Notes: generated by a model not told the origin, from the sequence alone. A DNA stretch of 64,000 nucleotides from Sphingomonas sp. (GCA_017304655.1 JAFKLY010000006.1:248001-312000); one strand, 5' to 3'. Shown: positions 28,762 to 38,315, counted from the first letter of the stretch. Translations and numbers: made by a program.

Positions 28762-29790
28762 ATGCGTCGAGCATTGTGGGTGATGGCTGCCGTGATCATG
28801 GGCTGGGCATCACTCGGGGGCACGTTGGCGTCCGCGCGGGAGCCGATCATCGACATGCACTTGCACGCCTCTGGCGCGAATGATCAGGGGCCGGCGCCGC
28901 TGGCGTTGTGCGGGCCGATTTTCCCGATGCCGGTCTGGGACCAGCAAACCCCCTGGCCGGAAGCCATGATCCGGTTCTTCAAGAATCCGACCTGCCAGAA
29001 GCCGATCTGGTCGCCAATGACAGGCGAGGAGATCATGCGCAAATCGCTCGCCATCATGGAGCGACGCAATATCATCGGCGTGGTCAACGATCGGCAGAAG
29101 GCGGTGGCCGCCTGGCGCAAGGCGTCTCCCGAGCGGGTGCTGCCCGGCCTTTCCCCGGCCTTTGACGAGATGTCGAACGAGAAGGGGATGACCGAGGCAT
29201 TCAGCGCGGCGAAGAAGGCCGGCGATATCGCGGTCATCGGCGAGATCGGGACGCAATATGTCGGCATCGCGCCGGACAGCCCCAAGCTGGAGCCGCTGTG
29301 GGCAGCGGCGGAGGCGGCCGATCTGCCGGTGTCTCTGCACGTCGGGCCGGGGCCGCCGGGCACGCCTTATCTGCCGGGCATGGGCTATCGCGCGCGGATG
29401 AGCAGTCCGCTGCTGCTGGAAGACGTGCTCGTCCGCCATCCGAAGCTGCGCCTCAACCTGATGCATGCCGGCTACCCGATGCTGGATGACACGCTGGCGC
29501 TGCTCTACGCGCATCCGCAGGTCTATCTGGACACGGGCGTGATCGCGTTCACTCAGCCGCGCGAGGCCTTCTATCGCTATCTCAAGGCGCTGGTCGATGC
29601 CGGCTTCGGCAATCGCATCATGTTCGGATCGGACCAGATGGTGTGGCCGGAAGCGATCGAACAGTCGATCGAGGCGATCGAACAGGCGCCGTTCCTGTCG
29701 CAAGCCCAGAAGCGCGACATTCTCTACAACAATGCCGCGCGCTTCCTGCGGCTGGATGCAGCGACCATCAAGCGCCATTCGGAGATGTAG
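28762..29790 (+). CDS. Secreted amidohydrolase_2-type TIM-barrel hydrolase
   Basis: 342 residues: signal peptide (about 1-26, TLASA-RE), then the metal-site opener IIDMHLHA (D-x-H-x-H), a barrel with SLHVGPG (metal His), LNLMHAGYP (His) and FGSDQMVWPE (Asp). The family includes decarboxylases of aromatic acids and lactone hydrolases; the exact reaction here is not determinable. Cys in ALCGPIF and PTCQKP may form a disulfide in the periplasm. The start at 28762 gives the signal peptide. Its neighbours are the two secreted paralogues and the SnoaL operon. Confidence 0.85.
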   Translation: MRRALWVMAAVIMGWASLGGTLASAREPIIDMHLHASGANDQGPAPLALCGPIFPMPVWDQQTPWPEAMIRFFKNPTCQKPIWSPMTGEEIMRKSLAIMERRNIIGVVNDRQKAVAAWRKASPERVLPGLSPAFDEMSNEKGMTEAFSAAKKAGDIAVIGEIGTQYVGIAPDSPKLEPLWAAAEAADLPVSLHVGPGPPGTPYLPGMGYRARMSSPLLLEDVLVRHPKLRLNLMHAGYPMLDDTLALLYAHPQVYLDTGVIAFTQPREAFYRYLKALVDAGFGNRIMFGSDQMVWPEAIEQSIEAIEQAPFLSQAQKRDILYNNAARFLRLDAATIKRHSEM

Positions 29791-29839
29791 GCTGCCAGCC
29801 GCCGGACGCGGACGAGATCCTGGGTCGGTCGGCGGCGGT

Positions 29840-30313
29840 TCAGCGCCGGCGCAGCGTGACGCTGAGGCCGGCATCGCCGGTGACCGTCACGCTCTGGCCG
29901 GGCGCGATGGAGAAATCCTGCGCCAAAGCGACAGTCCGGGTGCTTAGCGGCGCCTCGCAGGCATCCGCGGCAGGACCGGGCCGCTCCCAGGTCACGCGCA
30001 GATTATAGCCTGTCTTCTCCTGAGCGAAGCGCCGGCCCGTGAGCGTCAGCGAGAGGGACGTGCGGCTGTTCGTGCTGTTATAGACCGGCGCAGCGCACAC
30101 AGCCTCGGGAGCGTCGGTCTTGTTGCGCGTGAAGCTCGCGGGCGACTGGCCCGACACACGCATCGTCCCGCTCCACAGCAGCTCGCTTCCGGCGCGGACC
30201 TCCACCTCGAAATTGACGGGCGTTGTGGGAGCCGCGCGCGGCATCTCGATCACCGGCAGGGGCGGAACCGGGACGGCAGGAGTGGCAGCGGCAAGCATCA
30301 TCAGGGCGATCAT
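29840..30313 (-). CDS. Hypothetical secreted protein, paralogue B
   Basis: 157 residues starting MIALMMLAAA (ATG 30313, GGAG 9 bases upstream). Similar to paralogue A along its full length, with the shared MRVSGQSPASF, RNK, GYNLRV, STRTVAL and SVTLRRR elements and two conserved Cys (AVCAAPVY, ADACEAP). Probably a small secreted beta-sandwich protein, though this is inference from strand-like patterning. The frame extends to 30340 without improving the signal peptide. Confidence 0.7.
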   Translation of the reverse strand: MIALMMLAAATPAVPVPPLPVIEMPRAAPTTPVNFEVEVRAGSELLWSGTMRVSGQSPASFTRNKTDAPEAVCAAPVYNSTNSRTSLSLTLTGRRFAQEKTGYNLRVTWERPGPAADACEAPLSTRTVALAQDFSIAPGQSVTVTGDAGLSVTLRRR

Positions 30314-30340
30314 GGCGGGAGGCTCCGGTTTCGTGGCCAT

Positions 30341-30369
30341 CCCTTTGGCGCAAAACGATTTCCAAAGGG
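30341..30369. promoter_or_regulatory. Inverted repeat upstream of paralogue B
   Basis: Perfect 8-bp arms CCCTTTGG (30341-30348) and CCAAAGGG (30362-30369) are separated by 13 bases, 28 bases before the start. The core resembles the repeat upstream of paralogue A. Confidence 0.45.
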
Positions 30370-30513
30370 CTGCGACACTTGCTTAATCGTGCATCACAGG
30401 CTCGCCCCCGGCAAGCCGGTGCGCGGTAGGGGGTTCACGAGCGGCGAGGGCAGGGGGCTTGATCCTGCGCAGACGCAAGCATCGATGAGAGGCGGTCCGG
30501 TCGTGCCCGAGGC

Positions 30514-31071
30514 CTACTTCAGCGTCTTGTCATTGGGGTCGATCTTTGCGTCCGTGCGCAGCATCGGGTCCCAATGTTCCGCGATCTTGCCGTTCGCGAT
30601 GCGGAACATGTCGAACCAGGTCGTGTAGTAGGTTTCGCCCTTGGGGTCCTTTTCCGGCCGGACGAAGGCGATGACGACGCGGTCGCCCTCCGCCATGATG
30701 TGGATGAGCGGCAAGGTGATGGTATCGAGAATCGGTCGCTCGGGCCGGGTGGAGCGCACATAGTCGACCAGCCCCGCGAGCCCCTGCGCCGCATTGGGAT
30801 TGTGCTGGATATAATCGGTGGCGATGAACTCACGCGCCCGGTCGGCTCGCCCGGCCTGCAGCACGACGCGGTACATGTCATAGACCAGCCGCTTGTTGGC
30901 GGCGAGCGCTGGGTCTGGGCTGGCGAGCAGTGCCAACTGGTCCTTGGCTACTTGAGGGGCCTGCGGTGTGCTCGTCATCGTCTCTTCCCTGGCTTGAACC
31001 TGCGTCGACAGCAGCGCGATCAGCACGGCGGCCGCGCTTGCCATCACCCTCATCGGCCTTGCAGCAATCAT
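30514..31071 (-). CDS. Secreted SnoaL-like protein (COG4922 type)
   Basis: 185 residues: signal peptide (about 1-27) and one NTF2 fold (about 60-175) carrying YIQHNPNAAQG, the YxQHNP element of COG4922-type predicted SnoaL-like aldol-condensation enzymes, and a C-terminal IAEHWDPML. The start ATG overlaps the stop of the triple-SnoaL gene by four bases, so it is translationally coupled. Last gene of a four-gene SnoaL operon. The reaction is unknown; relatives act as cyclases or dehydratases. Confidence 0.82.
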   Translation of the reverse strand: MIAARPMRVMASAAAVLIALLSTQVQAREETMTSTPQAPQVAKDQLALLASPDPALAANKRLVYDMYRVVLQAGRADRAREFIATDYIQHNPNAAQGLAGLVDYVRSTRPERPILDTITLPLIHIMAEGDRVVIAFVRPEKDPKGETYYTTWFDMFRIANGKIAEHWDPMLRTDAKIDPNDKTLK

Positions 31072-33047
31072 GGTTCGCTCCTCCCCTTCATCGGCGCAAT
31101 GCCGCCCGCCGCCGGGTCCGGCGGCGGCATTGGCGCGCCGGTGACCGGATTGGGATAATGATAAGGCGCGACATAGAAATTGGGGTAGGTGTTGTGCAGC
31201 ACCGAGGGCGGATAGTCCGGCGGCGGCGGCCAGCTGTCCGGCCGGGTGATCGGCGTTGCGGTCTTGCCCCAGCCATCGGCGAAGGGCGTGTACATAGTGA
31301 AGGGGGCGTGCAGCGCCTTGATCTGCCAGACGCCGTTCACCTTCACATAAGTGTTTTCATAGGTCACGTCGCCCCAATCGGCGTTAGGTGCCTTGCCGGC
31401 CATGACGAAGGCCGTCCAGCGGCCGGCGGCATGGGTTCCGTCCGGCGCTACATCCGTGATCCCCTGAAACTGCTGGTGGTTCATCAGGAAGCCCGGTGAC
31501 GGCCTCTCCGGCCCCAGCGACTGGAGATAGGCCAGGATGTGCGGACGGGACGCAAAGATGCCGCGCCCGCCAATCTCTACCGTGCCGTCCTGCGCGAAGA
31601 GGTTTGCAACGTCCCGCCAGAGGTTCTTGTCGACATAATAGCCATAGGCGCGCTGCACCTTCTCGATGGCATCATGGTCCTCAAGCCGCTCGATGCGGGT
31701 GCGCAGACCAGCCGCGACGGCATCCCCGCTCGCCGGCCAGACTGCCACAGGCTCGGCCTGCGCGACGGGATGGGCATAATGGAACGGGACCAGCCGGGTT
31801 TCCGGGAAACCGCCGAAGCTGCTCGACGGGGGCCGGTCTGGCGGCAGGACCGTGCTGGGGCCGGCGAGCGGGATGGCGCCCTTCGCCCAGCCCTTGTCAT
31901 AATCGGCATAGAAGGTGGGGTAGTAACGCAAGGCGCTGATCTTCCAGACGCCGCCCTCATTCACATAGTCGTTCTCATAGACGCCTTCGCCCCATTGTCC
32001 GGCGCCATCCCTGGCGAGCATCACATCGCTGCGCCAGCGCGCCTTGGCGGTGCGATTGTCCGGCGCCACGTCGATGATCGGCTGGAGCATCATGAAGATG
32101 TTGAGTTGCCCCGGTGCCAGACCCTGCGGCCCGGTCAGCGCCATGGCCTGACGAATGCGGGCGCGGCCCACATAGACGCCGCTCTGGCCATGTTCATAGG
32201 TCGCGCGGGGCGCGAAGAGACCGGCCGCCTGCGTCCACAGGCCCTTGTCCATATAATAGCCGAGCGCCGCCTGGAGATTTTCGATCGCGCGGCGCGAGCG
32301 CAGGATGGCGAGACGGGCAGTTTCCGGATCGGAACCGGCGCGGGGCGCGGCGGCGACGGGCGCCGTGTAGTGGAAGGGTGGGGTAAACTGGTCGGGAAAG
32401 GGTCTGTAACTCACCGTTGGCGGGCGATCGGCCGGAAGCGCGCGGGCCGTGCTGGTCCGCCAGTCCGCCGGGGAGGGTTTCAGCCGCGCCCAGCCGCCCT
32501 GATAGGGCGCGATGAAGCTCGGATAGAAATGCAGCGCCTTGATCTTCCAGACGCCGCCCTGCTTCACATAGCGGTTTTCATAGATGCCCTCGCCCCATTC
32601 GGCATGGCTGCCGAACTGGCCGAGCAACGCAAGCTCCCGCCACCGCGCCGACGCGGTCTGACCGTCTGGCGCCACGGTGACGACCGGCTGAAGCTGCATG
32701 TGATGATTATATTGGCCGAAGGGCAGGCCGGGGCCAGGATTGCCGCCGGTGCTGTGCACCAGATAGGCGTGGATGCGCTGCTTGCCGAGATAGACGCCGT
32801 CCTGCCCCCACTCGAAGCTCGCATCGTCGGCGAAAAGATCGGTTGCCTCCCGCCAGTAGCCGCGGTCCAGATAATAGCCATAAGCGCGCTGCAGCTTCTT
32901 GACGGCGTCGGCATCTTCGAGCCGCTGAAGCTCCGCCGCCACGGCGGCCCGATCCACGGCCGGCGCCTTCGCCTGAGCGAGCGCGGCCGGGCTTGCGCCG
33001 AGCAGCAGCAGCCCGGCCACGATCTTGGGCGCCATGGCCGCGCCCAT
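31068..33047 (-). CDS. Secreted protein with three tandem SnoaL_4/NTF2-like domains
   Basis: 659 residues: signal peptide (LLLLGASPAALAQ) then three repeats of about 200 residues. Each begins with a DA/AIENLQ-type helix and YGYY(L/V)D or YYMDK, followed by LFA, a GVY/GIFVG element, a middle LQP/TDVAPD segment, GEGVYEN/DVTYENTYV and KI(K/S)AL. Each repeat ends in a Pro-rich PPDRPP-type linker with FHY. Triplication of this fold in one chain is unusual and suggests a pseudo-trimer in place of separate subunits. The start at 33047 is favoured by GGGAG 9 bases upstream; ATG 33098 overlaps the upstream stop (ATGA) and is an alternative. Confidence 0.85.
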   Translation of the reverse strand: MGAAMAPKIVAGLLLLGASPAALAQAKAPAVDRAAVAAELQRLEDADAVKKLQRAYGYYLDRGYWREATDLFADDASFEWGQDGVYLGKQRIHAYLVHSTGGNPGPGLPFGQYNHHMQLQPVVTVAPDGQTASARWRELALLGQFGSHAEWGEGIYENRYVKQGGVWKIKALHFYPSFIAPYQGGWARLKPSPADWRTSTARALPADRPPTVSYRPFPDQFTPPFHYTAPVAAAPRAGSDPETARLAILRSRRAIENLQAALGYYMDKGLWTQAAGLFAPRATYEHGQSGVYVGRARIRQAMALTGPQGLAPGQLNIFMMLQPIIDVAPDNRTAKARWRSDVMLARDGAGQWGEGVYENDYVNEGGVWKISALRYYPTFYADYDKGWAKGAIPLAGPSTVLPPDRPPSSSFGGFPETRLVPFHYAHPVAQAEPVAVWPASGDAVAAGLRTRIERLEDHDAIEKVQRAYGYYVDKNLWRDVANLFAQDGTVEIGGRGIFASRPHILAYLQSLGPERPSPGFLMNHQQFQGITDVAPDGTHAAGRWTAFVMAGKAPNADWGDVTYENTYVKVNGVWQIKALHAPFTMYTPFADGWGKTATPITRPDSWPPPPDYPPSVLHNTYPNFYVAPYHYPNPVTGAPMPPPDPAAGGIAPMKGRSEP

Positions 33048-33094
33048 CCCGCACGCTCTCCCATGCTGGCTGGGCGGATTGTGGGGAGCGCCCA

Positions 33095-33577
33095 TCATGC
33101 CGGTACTCCCGCCGGATTCACGTCGCTGGCCGCGCGGTCGTTCATGCATTCGTTGAAGATCTTGCGGCGCGTGAACCGCCACTGGCCGTCCTCCTCCTTG
33201 CGCAGCTCGTCCTCATAATGGCCGTAGCCGCCGACATAGGGCCAGCGCAGCCGCGTATCATTGTCGATCTCGAACCAATAGGCCTGGCTCCAGGCGCGAT
33301 TCCCCTCGATGCGGATCACTACATTGGTGATGAAGTGCCGCAGGCGGGCCGGTCGCGTCGGCGCATCGCCCGCCGCACGGCGGCTGAAGAAAGCCCGCAT
33401 GTCATGGCATTCCGCGCGGATCGTCTCGCGCCCCTCGACGATGCCGCCGGCCCAATCGAGCACGCCATCCTCAGTGAAGGTCGCCGCATAATCGTCAGGC
33501 GACTGCCAATCGAGCGCGAACATGTAGCGCGCCTGCAGGTCCTCGATGGCGCTTCGGTCTTCGCCATAGCTGGTCAT
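33095..33577 (-). CDS. SnoaL_4-type NTF2-like protein
   Basis: 160 residues, no signal peptide, one NTF2 fold from about 10 to 140. DRSAIEDLQARYMFALD is followed by the acidic FTEDGVLDWAGG, RHFITNVVIRIEG and YEDELRKEEDGQWRF. Similar proteins are annotated as BaiE/LinA-like dehydratases or aromatic-dioxygenase beta-like. AGGAG lies 9 bases before the ATG at 33577. Its stop overlaps a possible ATG of the next gene (33098). Cytoplasmic, unlike its neighbours. Confidence 0.8.
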   Translation of the reverse strand: MTSYGEDRSAIEDLQARYMFALDWQSPDDYAATFTEDGVLDWAGGIVEGRETIRAECHDMRAFFSRRAAGDAPTRPARLRHFITNVVIRIEGNRAWSQAYWFEIDNDTRLRWPYVGGYGHYEDELRKEEDGQWRFTRRKIFNECMNDRAASDVNPAGVPA

Positions 33578-33611
33578 CGCATCTCTCTCCTCATGATGGG
33601 AACGTCGGCGC

Positions 33612-34103
33612 TCAGTCCCCGTCCGGGGTCCAAGGGCGCAGGGCCTTGCGGGTATCGTCCCAATGCTCGACGACCTGCCCGTCCTGGACGTGGAACATGT
33701 CGAAGGCCTGACCGACATAAGTCTCGCCCGGCTTCGCAGGATCGGGCTGCGGCTGGTCCCAGATGATCACGACATAATCGCCCTGGGCGATGGCGCGATT
33801 GAAGGTCTTGCGGCCCGGCGGGACCATGCCCGGCGGCGGGTTCTTGATGACCGAGATGAGCTTGAGCACGCCATCGCGACCCTGCGCCACATTGGGATTA
33901 TGCTGGCGATAATCGGGGGCGATATACTTCATCACCGCGTCACGATCGGCGCGGTTGATGACGCCGTCCCACATATCCAGCACCAGCGCGATATTCGCCT
34001 TGGCGCGGCTCTCCATCCGGGATTGCGCGACGAACCAGGTGATACCGGCGGTGATCGCGACCAGCGCCACGGCGCCGGCAAAAAGCATGGGCATCCTCAT
34101 CAT
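33612..34103 (-). CDS. Membrane-anchored or secreted SnoaL-like protein (COG4922 type)
   Basis: 163 residues with an N-terminal hydrophobic segment (about 5-26) that may be an uncleaved anchor, then an NTF2 fold with YRQHNPNVAQG and VVEHWDDTRKA, matching the gene at 30514-31071 and the tannase C-terminal domain. ATGs at 34103, 34100 and 34094 are possible; GGAG lies 3 bases before the first. First SnoaL gene downstream of the iclR gene, 71 bases after it on the same strand. Confidence 0.8.
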   Translation of the reverse strand: MMRMPMLFAGAVALVAITAGITWFVAQSRMESRAKANIALVLDMWDGVINRADRDAVMKYIAPDYRQHNPNVAQGRDGVLKLISVIKNPPPGMVPPGRKTFNRAIAQGDYVVIIWDQPQPDPAKPGETYVGQAFDMFHVQDGQVVEHWDDTRKALRPWTPDGD

Positions 34104-34174
34104 CCTCTCCTTCCCTCATGCCCGCTGCCGAGGCGCCCGCTTCTGCGGCGGCGCGTCCTGGCAAGCCGGGCGGT

Positions 34175-34999
34175 CTAGCCTGTGCGCGTCGACAAGTTGT
34201 TGCCGCGCCGGCCCCTGTCGACGAAGCCGAGCGCAGCGCTCAGATCACGCGCCGCGCTGATCACGGCAGCCGTCATCTCGGGCTGGAGGCTCGCATCATA
34301 GCGGACCAGCGGCACCGCGATGCCGAGCGCGCCCAGCAACTGGCCCCGCGAATTGAAAACGGGTGCGCCAGTGCCGTTCGTCCCCAGCGCGTTGGGGCTG
34401 AGGCCGACATAGCCACCCTGCCGCCGGACCGACTCGAATTCGCCTTGCAGCATCTCGAAGGTGACCGGCGGTGCGCCGGGCTCAGGCGGCTGGCCCTGCC
34501 GCTCGATCGCGGCGTGCACATCCTCATCCGGCAGGAAGGCGAGCATCGAGCGCCCGAGCGCACCCCAGACCATCGGACGCAACGTATATTTGGCGACGAC
34601 ATACTGGAGCGGATGCGTTGCCTGGATCGTGTCGACGATCGTGAAGGCATGATCCTTGGGCAGATAGAGCGCGAACGCGACGGTCTCCTGGAAGCGCTCC
34701 GAAAGCGCCTGCAGGAACGGATGGGCAATCGCGCCATAATCGAGATGTTCCATCACGCGCGCGGCGAGGCGGATGAACTCGCGACCGACCCGGTAATTGC
34801 CCTGACTTGCCTTCTCGACGAAGTTCATGGCCCCGAGCGACTGGAGCAGGCGATAGGCCGTGCTGGCCGGTACCCCGGCTTCCTCGGCAATGTCCTTGGG
34901 GGTAAACTCGCCGCGTTCGGCCACGCAGCGCAGCGCGCTCAGCGTCCGCTCGGTCACACCCGTCGACTCCTGCGTGTCCTGCGCTTTCGCCATCTTCAT
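34175..34999 (-). CDS. IclR family transcriptional regulator
   Basis: 274 residues: winged helix-turn-helix N-terminus (ERTLSALRCVAERGEFTPKDIAEEAGVPASTAYRLLQ, about 13-49 in parts) and an IclR effector domain from about 85, with LGIAVPL near the C-terminal end. IclR proteins control aromatic-acid and quinate catabolism in several bacteria. The start is ATG 34999 or 34993: AAAGGAG lies 3 or 9 bases upstream, the second spacing being better. It is divergent from the MFS gene; an inverted repeat lies between them (35134-35166). Confidence 0.93.
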   Translation of the reverse strand: MKMAKAQDTQESTGVTERTLSALRCVAERGEFTPKDIAEEAGVPASTAYRLLQSLGAMNFVEKASQGNYRVGREFIRLAARVMEHLDYGAIAHPFLQALSERFQETVAFALYLPKDHAFTIVDTIQATHPLQYVVAKYTLRPMVWGALGRSMLAFLPDEDVHAAIERQGQPPEPGAPPVTFEMLQGEFESVRRQGGYVGLSPNALGTNGTGAPVFNSRGQLLGALGIAVPLVRYDASLQPEMTAAVISAARDLSAALGFVDRGRRGNNLSTRTG

Positions 35000-35133
35000 T
35001 GCTCCTTTCCAACGCGGCCGGATTGCCGACTGTAGGCGGCAAAGGGAGCGGCATGAAGCACTCGCCACAGGCGGGCGGGGCCAACGGCCTGAAATGCTCT
35101 CCAAAAGAAGGTGTTTTTCGCACTCACCGGAAT

Positions 35134-35166
35134 AGACTTGCATCAGATGAGATTTTTTGCAAGTCT
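35134..35166. promoter_or_regulatory. Probable IclR operator between divergent genes
   Basis: Perfect 9-bp arms AGACTTGCA (35134-35142) and TGCAAGTCT (35158-35166) are separated by 15 bases in the 277-base iclR/MFS divergent gap. Assigned by position and symmetry. Confidence 0.55.
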
Positions 35167-35276
35167 CATTGTCGGACAGAGAGTCGGCGTTCGACCGGCC
35201 AGTTCCGGGTGGAGGATGGGATGCCGCACGACATGGGTCGCAGTGCGCTCGCGAATATGGAAGGTAGCGCTCTCGG

Positions 35277-36686
35277 ATGACCGGCGCTGCCTCCATTGCC
35301 GGTGCCGAGGCGCCAGATGCGCTCACGCTTTTCGATCAGGCGCGGCTGCGGCCCCGCTTCTGGATTCTCGTAGGCTTGCTGATGCTGCAGGGCATCTTCG
35401 AGTTTTTCGACTTTTTCATTGTCGGCTTCCTCGTCTCGATGATCGGCCCGGCCTGGAAACTCACTTTTGGTCAGGTCTCGGTGATGCTGCTCGCGGCCGG
35501 TATCGGCCAGCTGGCGGGCGCCATGCCCTTCGCCTGGTTCGCCGATCGCTATGGGCGCAAGCCGGCGTTGCTGTGGGGGATGCTGCTCTATTCCTTCGCG
35601 GCGGGCTTTTCGGCGCTGGTCCCGGAAGGGAGCTGGAAGCTCTTTGCGTTCCTGCGCTTCCTTGTCGGGGTCGGCTATGGCGGCACGCAGATCACCCTGA
35701 TGATCGAGCTGGCGCCAACGCGTATCCGCACGATCCTGGCGAGCAGCACGGGAGTCGTGGCGCCGCTTGGCGTGCTCATCGCCTCGCTGCTCGTGTCCGC
35801 CTATTCCGCTTCGCTCGGCTGGCGTGGGCTGGCGCTGCTTGGCTTTTCGCCCATCGCCATGGTCATCGCGCTCTGGTTCTTTGTGCCGGAGTCCGTACGC
35901 TGGCTGATTGCGCAAGGGCGGGGCGCCGAGGCGCGAAAAGTCGTGGCGCAATATGTCGACATCCCGCTCGACAAGGTTCCGCTGCCATCCCCACCGCCAC
36001 CGCGCGCGCCGGCTCGCCTGCGCGATCTCTATCGCTTCCCGGGCCGCTTCTGGCTCATCATCCTGATGACGGCCGGCCTCGGTATGTCCGGCTTCGGCGT
36101 GGCGCTCTGGGGGCCGACCGTCGTCTCGATGCTGCTCAATGTGACGCCGGCGCAGGCCGCAGGCTATTTCGTCTACGTGAGCGCGAGCGGCGTGATCGGC
36201 CGCATTCTCTGGGCCGTGTTGCCGCAGTTCATTGGCCGCTGGCGCTCGGCGCTCATCTGCTGCTGGGGCGCCGCGATCTGCATGACCTGCGCGGCCCTGC
36301 TTCATCCTTATTTCATCGCAGGCGTGCCGGTGTTCTTCCTCTGCCTGCTTGCCGGCGCGCTCTTCTATGACGGCGGCTATGCCAATACGACGCCGTTCGG
36401 CACGGAGCTTTTCCCGGTCCGGCTCGCAGCATCCGGCGGCGGCCTTACCCAGACGACGAGCGGCCTCGCCAAGCTGATCGGACCCATGTTGCTGGCGCTG
36501 ATCGCGGGCAGCAGCAACCTGCTCTCACCCGCCGCCACGCGCCATGCCGTGACGCCCGGCTTCCTCAGCCTGGCCGCCTTTGCGCTGATCGGCGCCGTGG
36601 CGCTGCTTTTCCTGCGGTATGAGACGCACGGCCGCCCGATGGCGATCGACGAGGCCGAGCTCGATCCAAGGGGGAGGGCGGCGTGA
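35277..36686 (+). CDS. MFS transporter (aromatic-acid/sugar porter-like)
   Basis: 469 residues with about 12 transmembrane helices. The first helix has [13 protein letters not shown], with an acidic pair as in aromatic-acid symporters. The loop 2-3 motif is [13 protein letters not shown] and a [18 protein letters not shown] segment follows. It probably imports an organic acid across the inner membrane; substrate is inferred from context (esterase and aromatic-acid genes), not seen. ATG at 35277 lacks a strong ribosome-binding site (AGG about 10 bases upstream). Its stop overlaps the next gene (GTGA). Confidence 0.88.
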   Translation: MTGAASIAGAEAPDALTLFDQARLRPRFWILVGLLMLQGIFEFFDFFIVGFLVSMIGPAWKLTFGQVSVMLLAAGIGQLAGAMPFAWFADRYGRKPALLWGMLLYSFAAGFSALVPEGSWKLFAFLRFLVGVGYGGTQITLMIELAPTRIRTILASSTGVVAPLGVLIASLLVSAYSASLGWRGLALLGFSPIAMVIALWFFVPESVRWLIAQGRGAEARKVVAQYVDIPLDKVPLPSPPPPRAPARLRDLYRFPGRFWLIILMTAGLGMSGFGVALWGPTVVSMLLNVTPAQAAGYFVYVSASGVIGRILWAVLPQFIGRWRSALICCWGAAICMTCAALLHPYFIAGVPVFFLCLLAGALFYDGGYANTTPFGTELFPVRLAASGGGLTQTTSGLAKLIGPMLLALIAGSSNLLSPAATRHAVTPGFLSLAAFALIGAVALLFLRYETHGRPMAIDEAELDPRGRAA

Positions 36687-38290
36687 GCCACTTCCCCCTT
36701 TCGCGCCGCACTGTGCTCGCCGGCGGCGTTGGCCTGCTGGCGGCGCGCGCCGTTCGCGCTCAGCCTGGCCCGGAGGTCGCGACCCGCGCCGGCCGGATCG
36801 CGGGGCTGCGGCAGGAGGATGTCTTCGTCTTCAAGGGTATTCCTTATGGCGAGCCGACGGGCGGTGCCGCGCGTTTCCTGCCCGCCCGCCCGCGCACGCC
36901 ATGGCGCGGAACGCTGGACGCCACCCGCTTCGGTCCGCGTTGCCCGCAGCGCGGCGGCCTCGGCGGCGCGGCGACGCCGGGCTATGATGAGGACTGCCTC
37001 GTCGCCAATGTCTGGACCCCCGCGCTTACCGGCGCGCGGCCGGTGCTGCTCTGGCTGCATGGCGGCGGCTGGGAGACCGGCGGTTCTTCCGATCCGTTGA
37101 CGGATGGCGCCTTCCTCGCCCGCACGCAGGATGTCGTGGTCGTCTCGATCAACCACCGGCTGAATGTCTTTGGTTTCCTCAATCTCGCGCCCTTTGCGGA
37201 TGCGCGCTATGCGCTGTCCGGTCAGGTCGGGCTGCTCGATATCCAGCTCGCGCTGCGCTGGGTGCGGGACAATATCCACGCCTTTGGCGGCGACCCGGAC
37301 CGGGTGATGGTGTTCGGCCAGTCCGGCGGCGGGCGCAAGACCAGCACGCTCATGGCGATGCCGGGCGCGGTTCCGCTGTTCCATCGCTGCGTGGTGGAAA
37401 GCGGCCCCGGCCTGCGCATGGACACAGCCGACATCGCGACCGACCGCGCCGCACGGCTGCTGCACCGCCTCGGCATCGGCCCGCATGAGACCGCTAAGCT
37501 GGCGCAGGTGCCGACTGCCGAGCTGACAGCGGCTGGGATCGACGTTCGCAATGCCACGGGCCAGTTTCGTCCCTTCGTCGACGGCAAGGCCCTGCCTCGC
37601 CATCCATTCTTCCCCGACGCGCCGCGGCTCTCCGCGCATATCCCGATGATGATCGGCACGGCGCGGGACGAGACCGCGCTGTTCCTGGGCAATGAGCCGG
37701 CCTATGCCAGCTTGAGCGATGCCGATCTGCTCACCCAGGCGCAGGCCTTCTTCCCCGCCGGCAAGGCATCGGGGGCCATTGCGACCTATAGGGCGATGTT
37801 CCCTGGCATGGCGAACGGGTCGCTCTTCGCGCGTTTGACCACGGACCGCAGCTATTTCCTCGACGCGACGCTGCTCGCCGAGCGCAAGGCCGCGCTCAAG
37901 GCGGCGCCTGCCTTCCTCTACACGATCGACTGGCCGACCACCGTGGGTGCCTTCTCCGGCGTGACGCCGCACGGCATGGAGCTGCCCTTCGTATTCGGCA
38001 ACCTGTCCGCCTGGCCCTTCATGGGGGCGATCACGCCCGCGGCCGAGCAGCTGCGCGCCGTCATGTCCGGCATGTGGGCGAGCTTCGCGCGCACCGGCGT
38101 GCCGAGCCATCCGGCGGCGCCGCAGTGGACGCCCTATGACGCCGAGCGGCGCGCCACGATGCTGTTTGGAACCAGCATCCGCCAGGAAGACGACCCCTAT
38201 GCCGCCGAGCGCCGGTTCATGGGCCAGTTCGGCTCGGAACAGCTCGCTGCCTATGAGCCCCGTCCGCCGGGTCCATGGATAAGACCCTGA
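36683..38290 (+). CDS. Type B carboxylesterase with twin-arginine-like signal
   Basis: 535 residues. The N-terminus [10 protein letters not shown] is a twin-arginine-type signal, so export is likely. The alpha/beta hydrolase core has the oxyanion LHGGGW, nucleophile Ser at about 214 in FGQSGGG (usually ESAGG), acid Glu at about 330 (TARDE) and His at about 430 (TPHGMELP). It cleaves carboxylic esters; FumD-like and para-nitrobenzyl esterases are relatives. The GTG start at 36683 overlaps the MFS stop. The gene is in the IclR-controlled direction. Confidence 0.92.
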   Translation: MSHFPLSRRTVLAGGVGLLAARAVRAQPGPEVATRAGRIAGLRQEDVFVFKGIPYGEPTGGAARFLPARPRTPWRGTLDATRFGPRCPQRGGLGGAATPGYDEDCLVANVWTPALTGARPVLLWLHGGGWETGGSSDPLTDGAFLARTQDVVVVSINHRLNVFGFLNLAPFADARYALSGQVGLLDIQLALRWVRDNIHAFGGDPDRVMVFGQSGGGRKTSTLMAMPGAVPLFHRCVVESGPGLRMDTADIATDRAARLLHRLGIGPHETAKLAQVPTAELTAAGIDVRNATGQFRPFVDGKALPRHPFFPDAPRLSAHIPMMIGTARDETALFLGNEPAYASLSDADLLTQAQAFFPAGKASGAIATYRAMFPGMANGSLFARLTTDRSYFLDATLLAERKAALKAAPAFLYTIDWPTTVGAFSGVTPHGMELPFVFGNLSAWPFMGAITPAAEQLRAVMSGMWASFARTGVPSHPAAPQWTPYDAERRATMLFGTSIRQEDDPYAAERRFMGQFGSEQLAAYEPRPPGPWIRP

Positions 38291-38315
38291 TCACCCCGCA
38301 TTTCAAGGAGATGTC

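Noticed and set aside
26666..30313. Composite transposon formed by the two paralogues
   Set aside because: The two genes are the same orientation and clearly diverged, with no terminal repeats or transposase, so they do not behave as mobile-element ends.
36377..38110. Minus-strand open frame of 577 codons
   Set aside because: Antisense to the MFS and carboxylesterase genes, both of which have clear motifs; the shadow has none.
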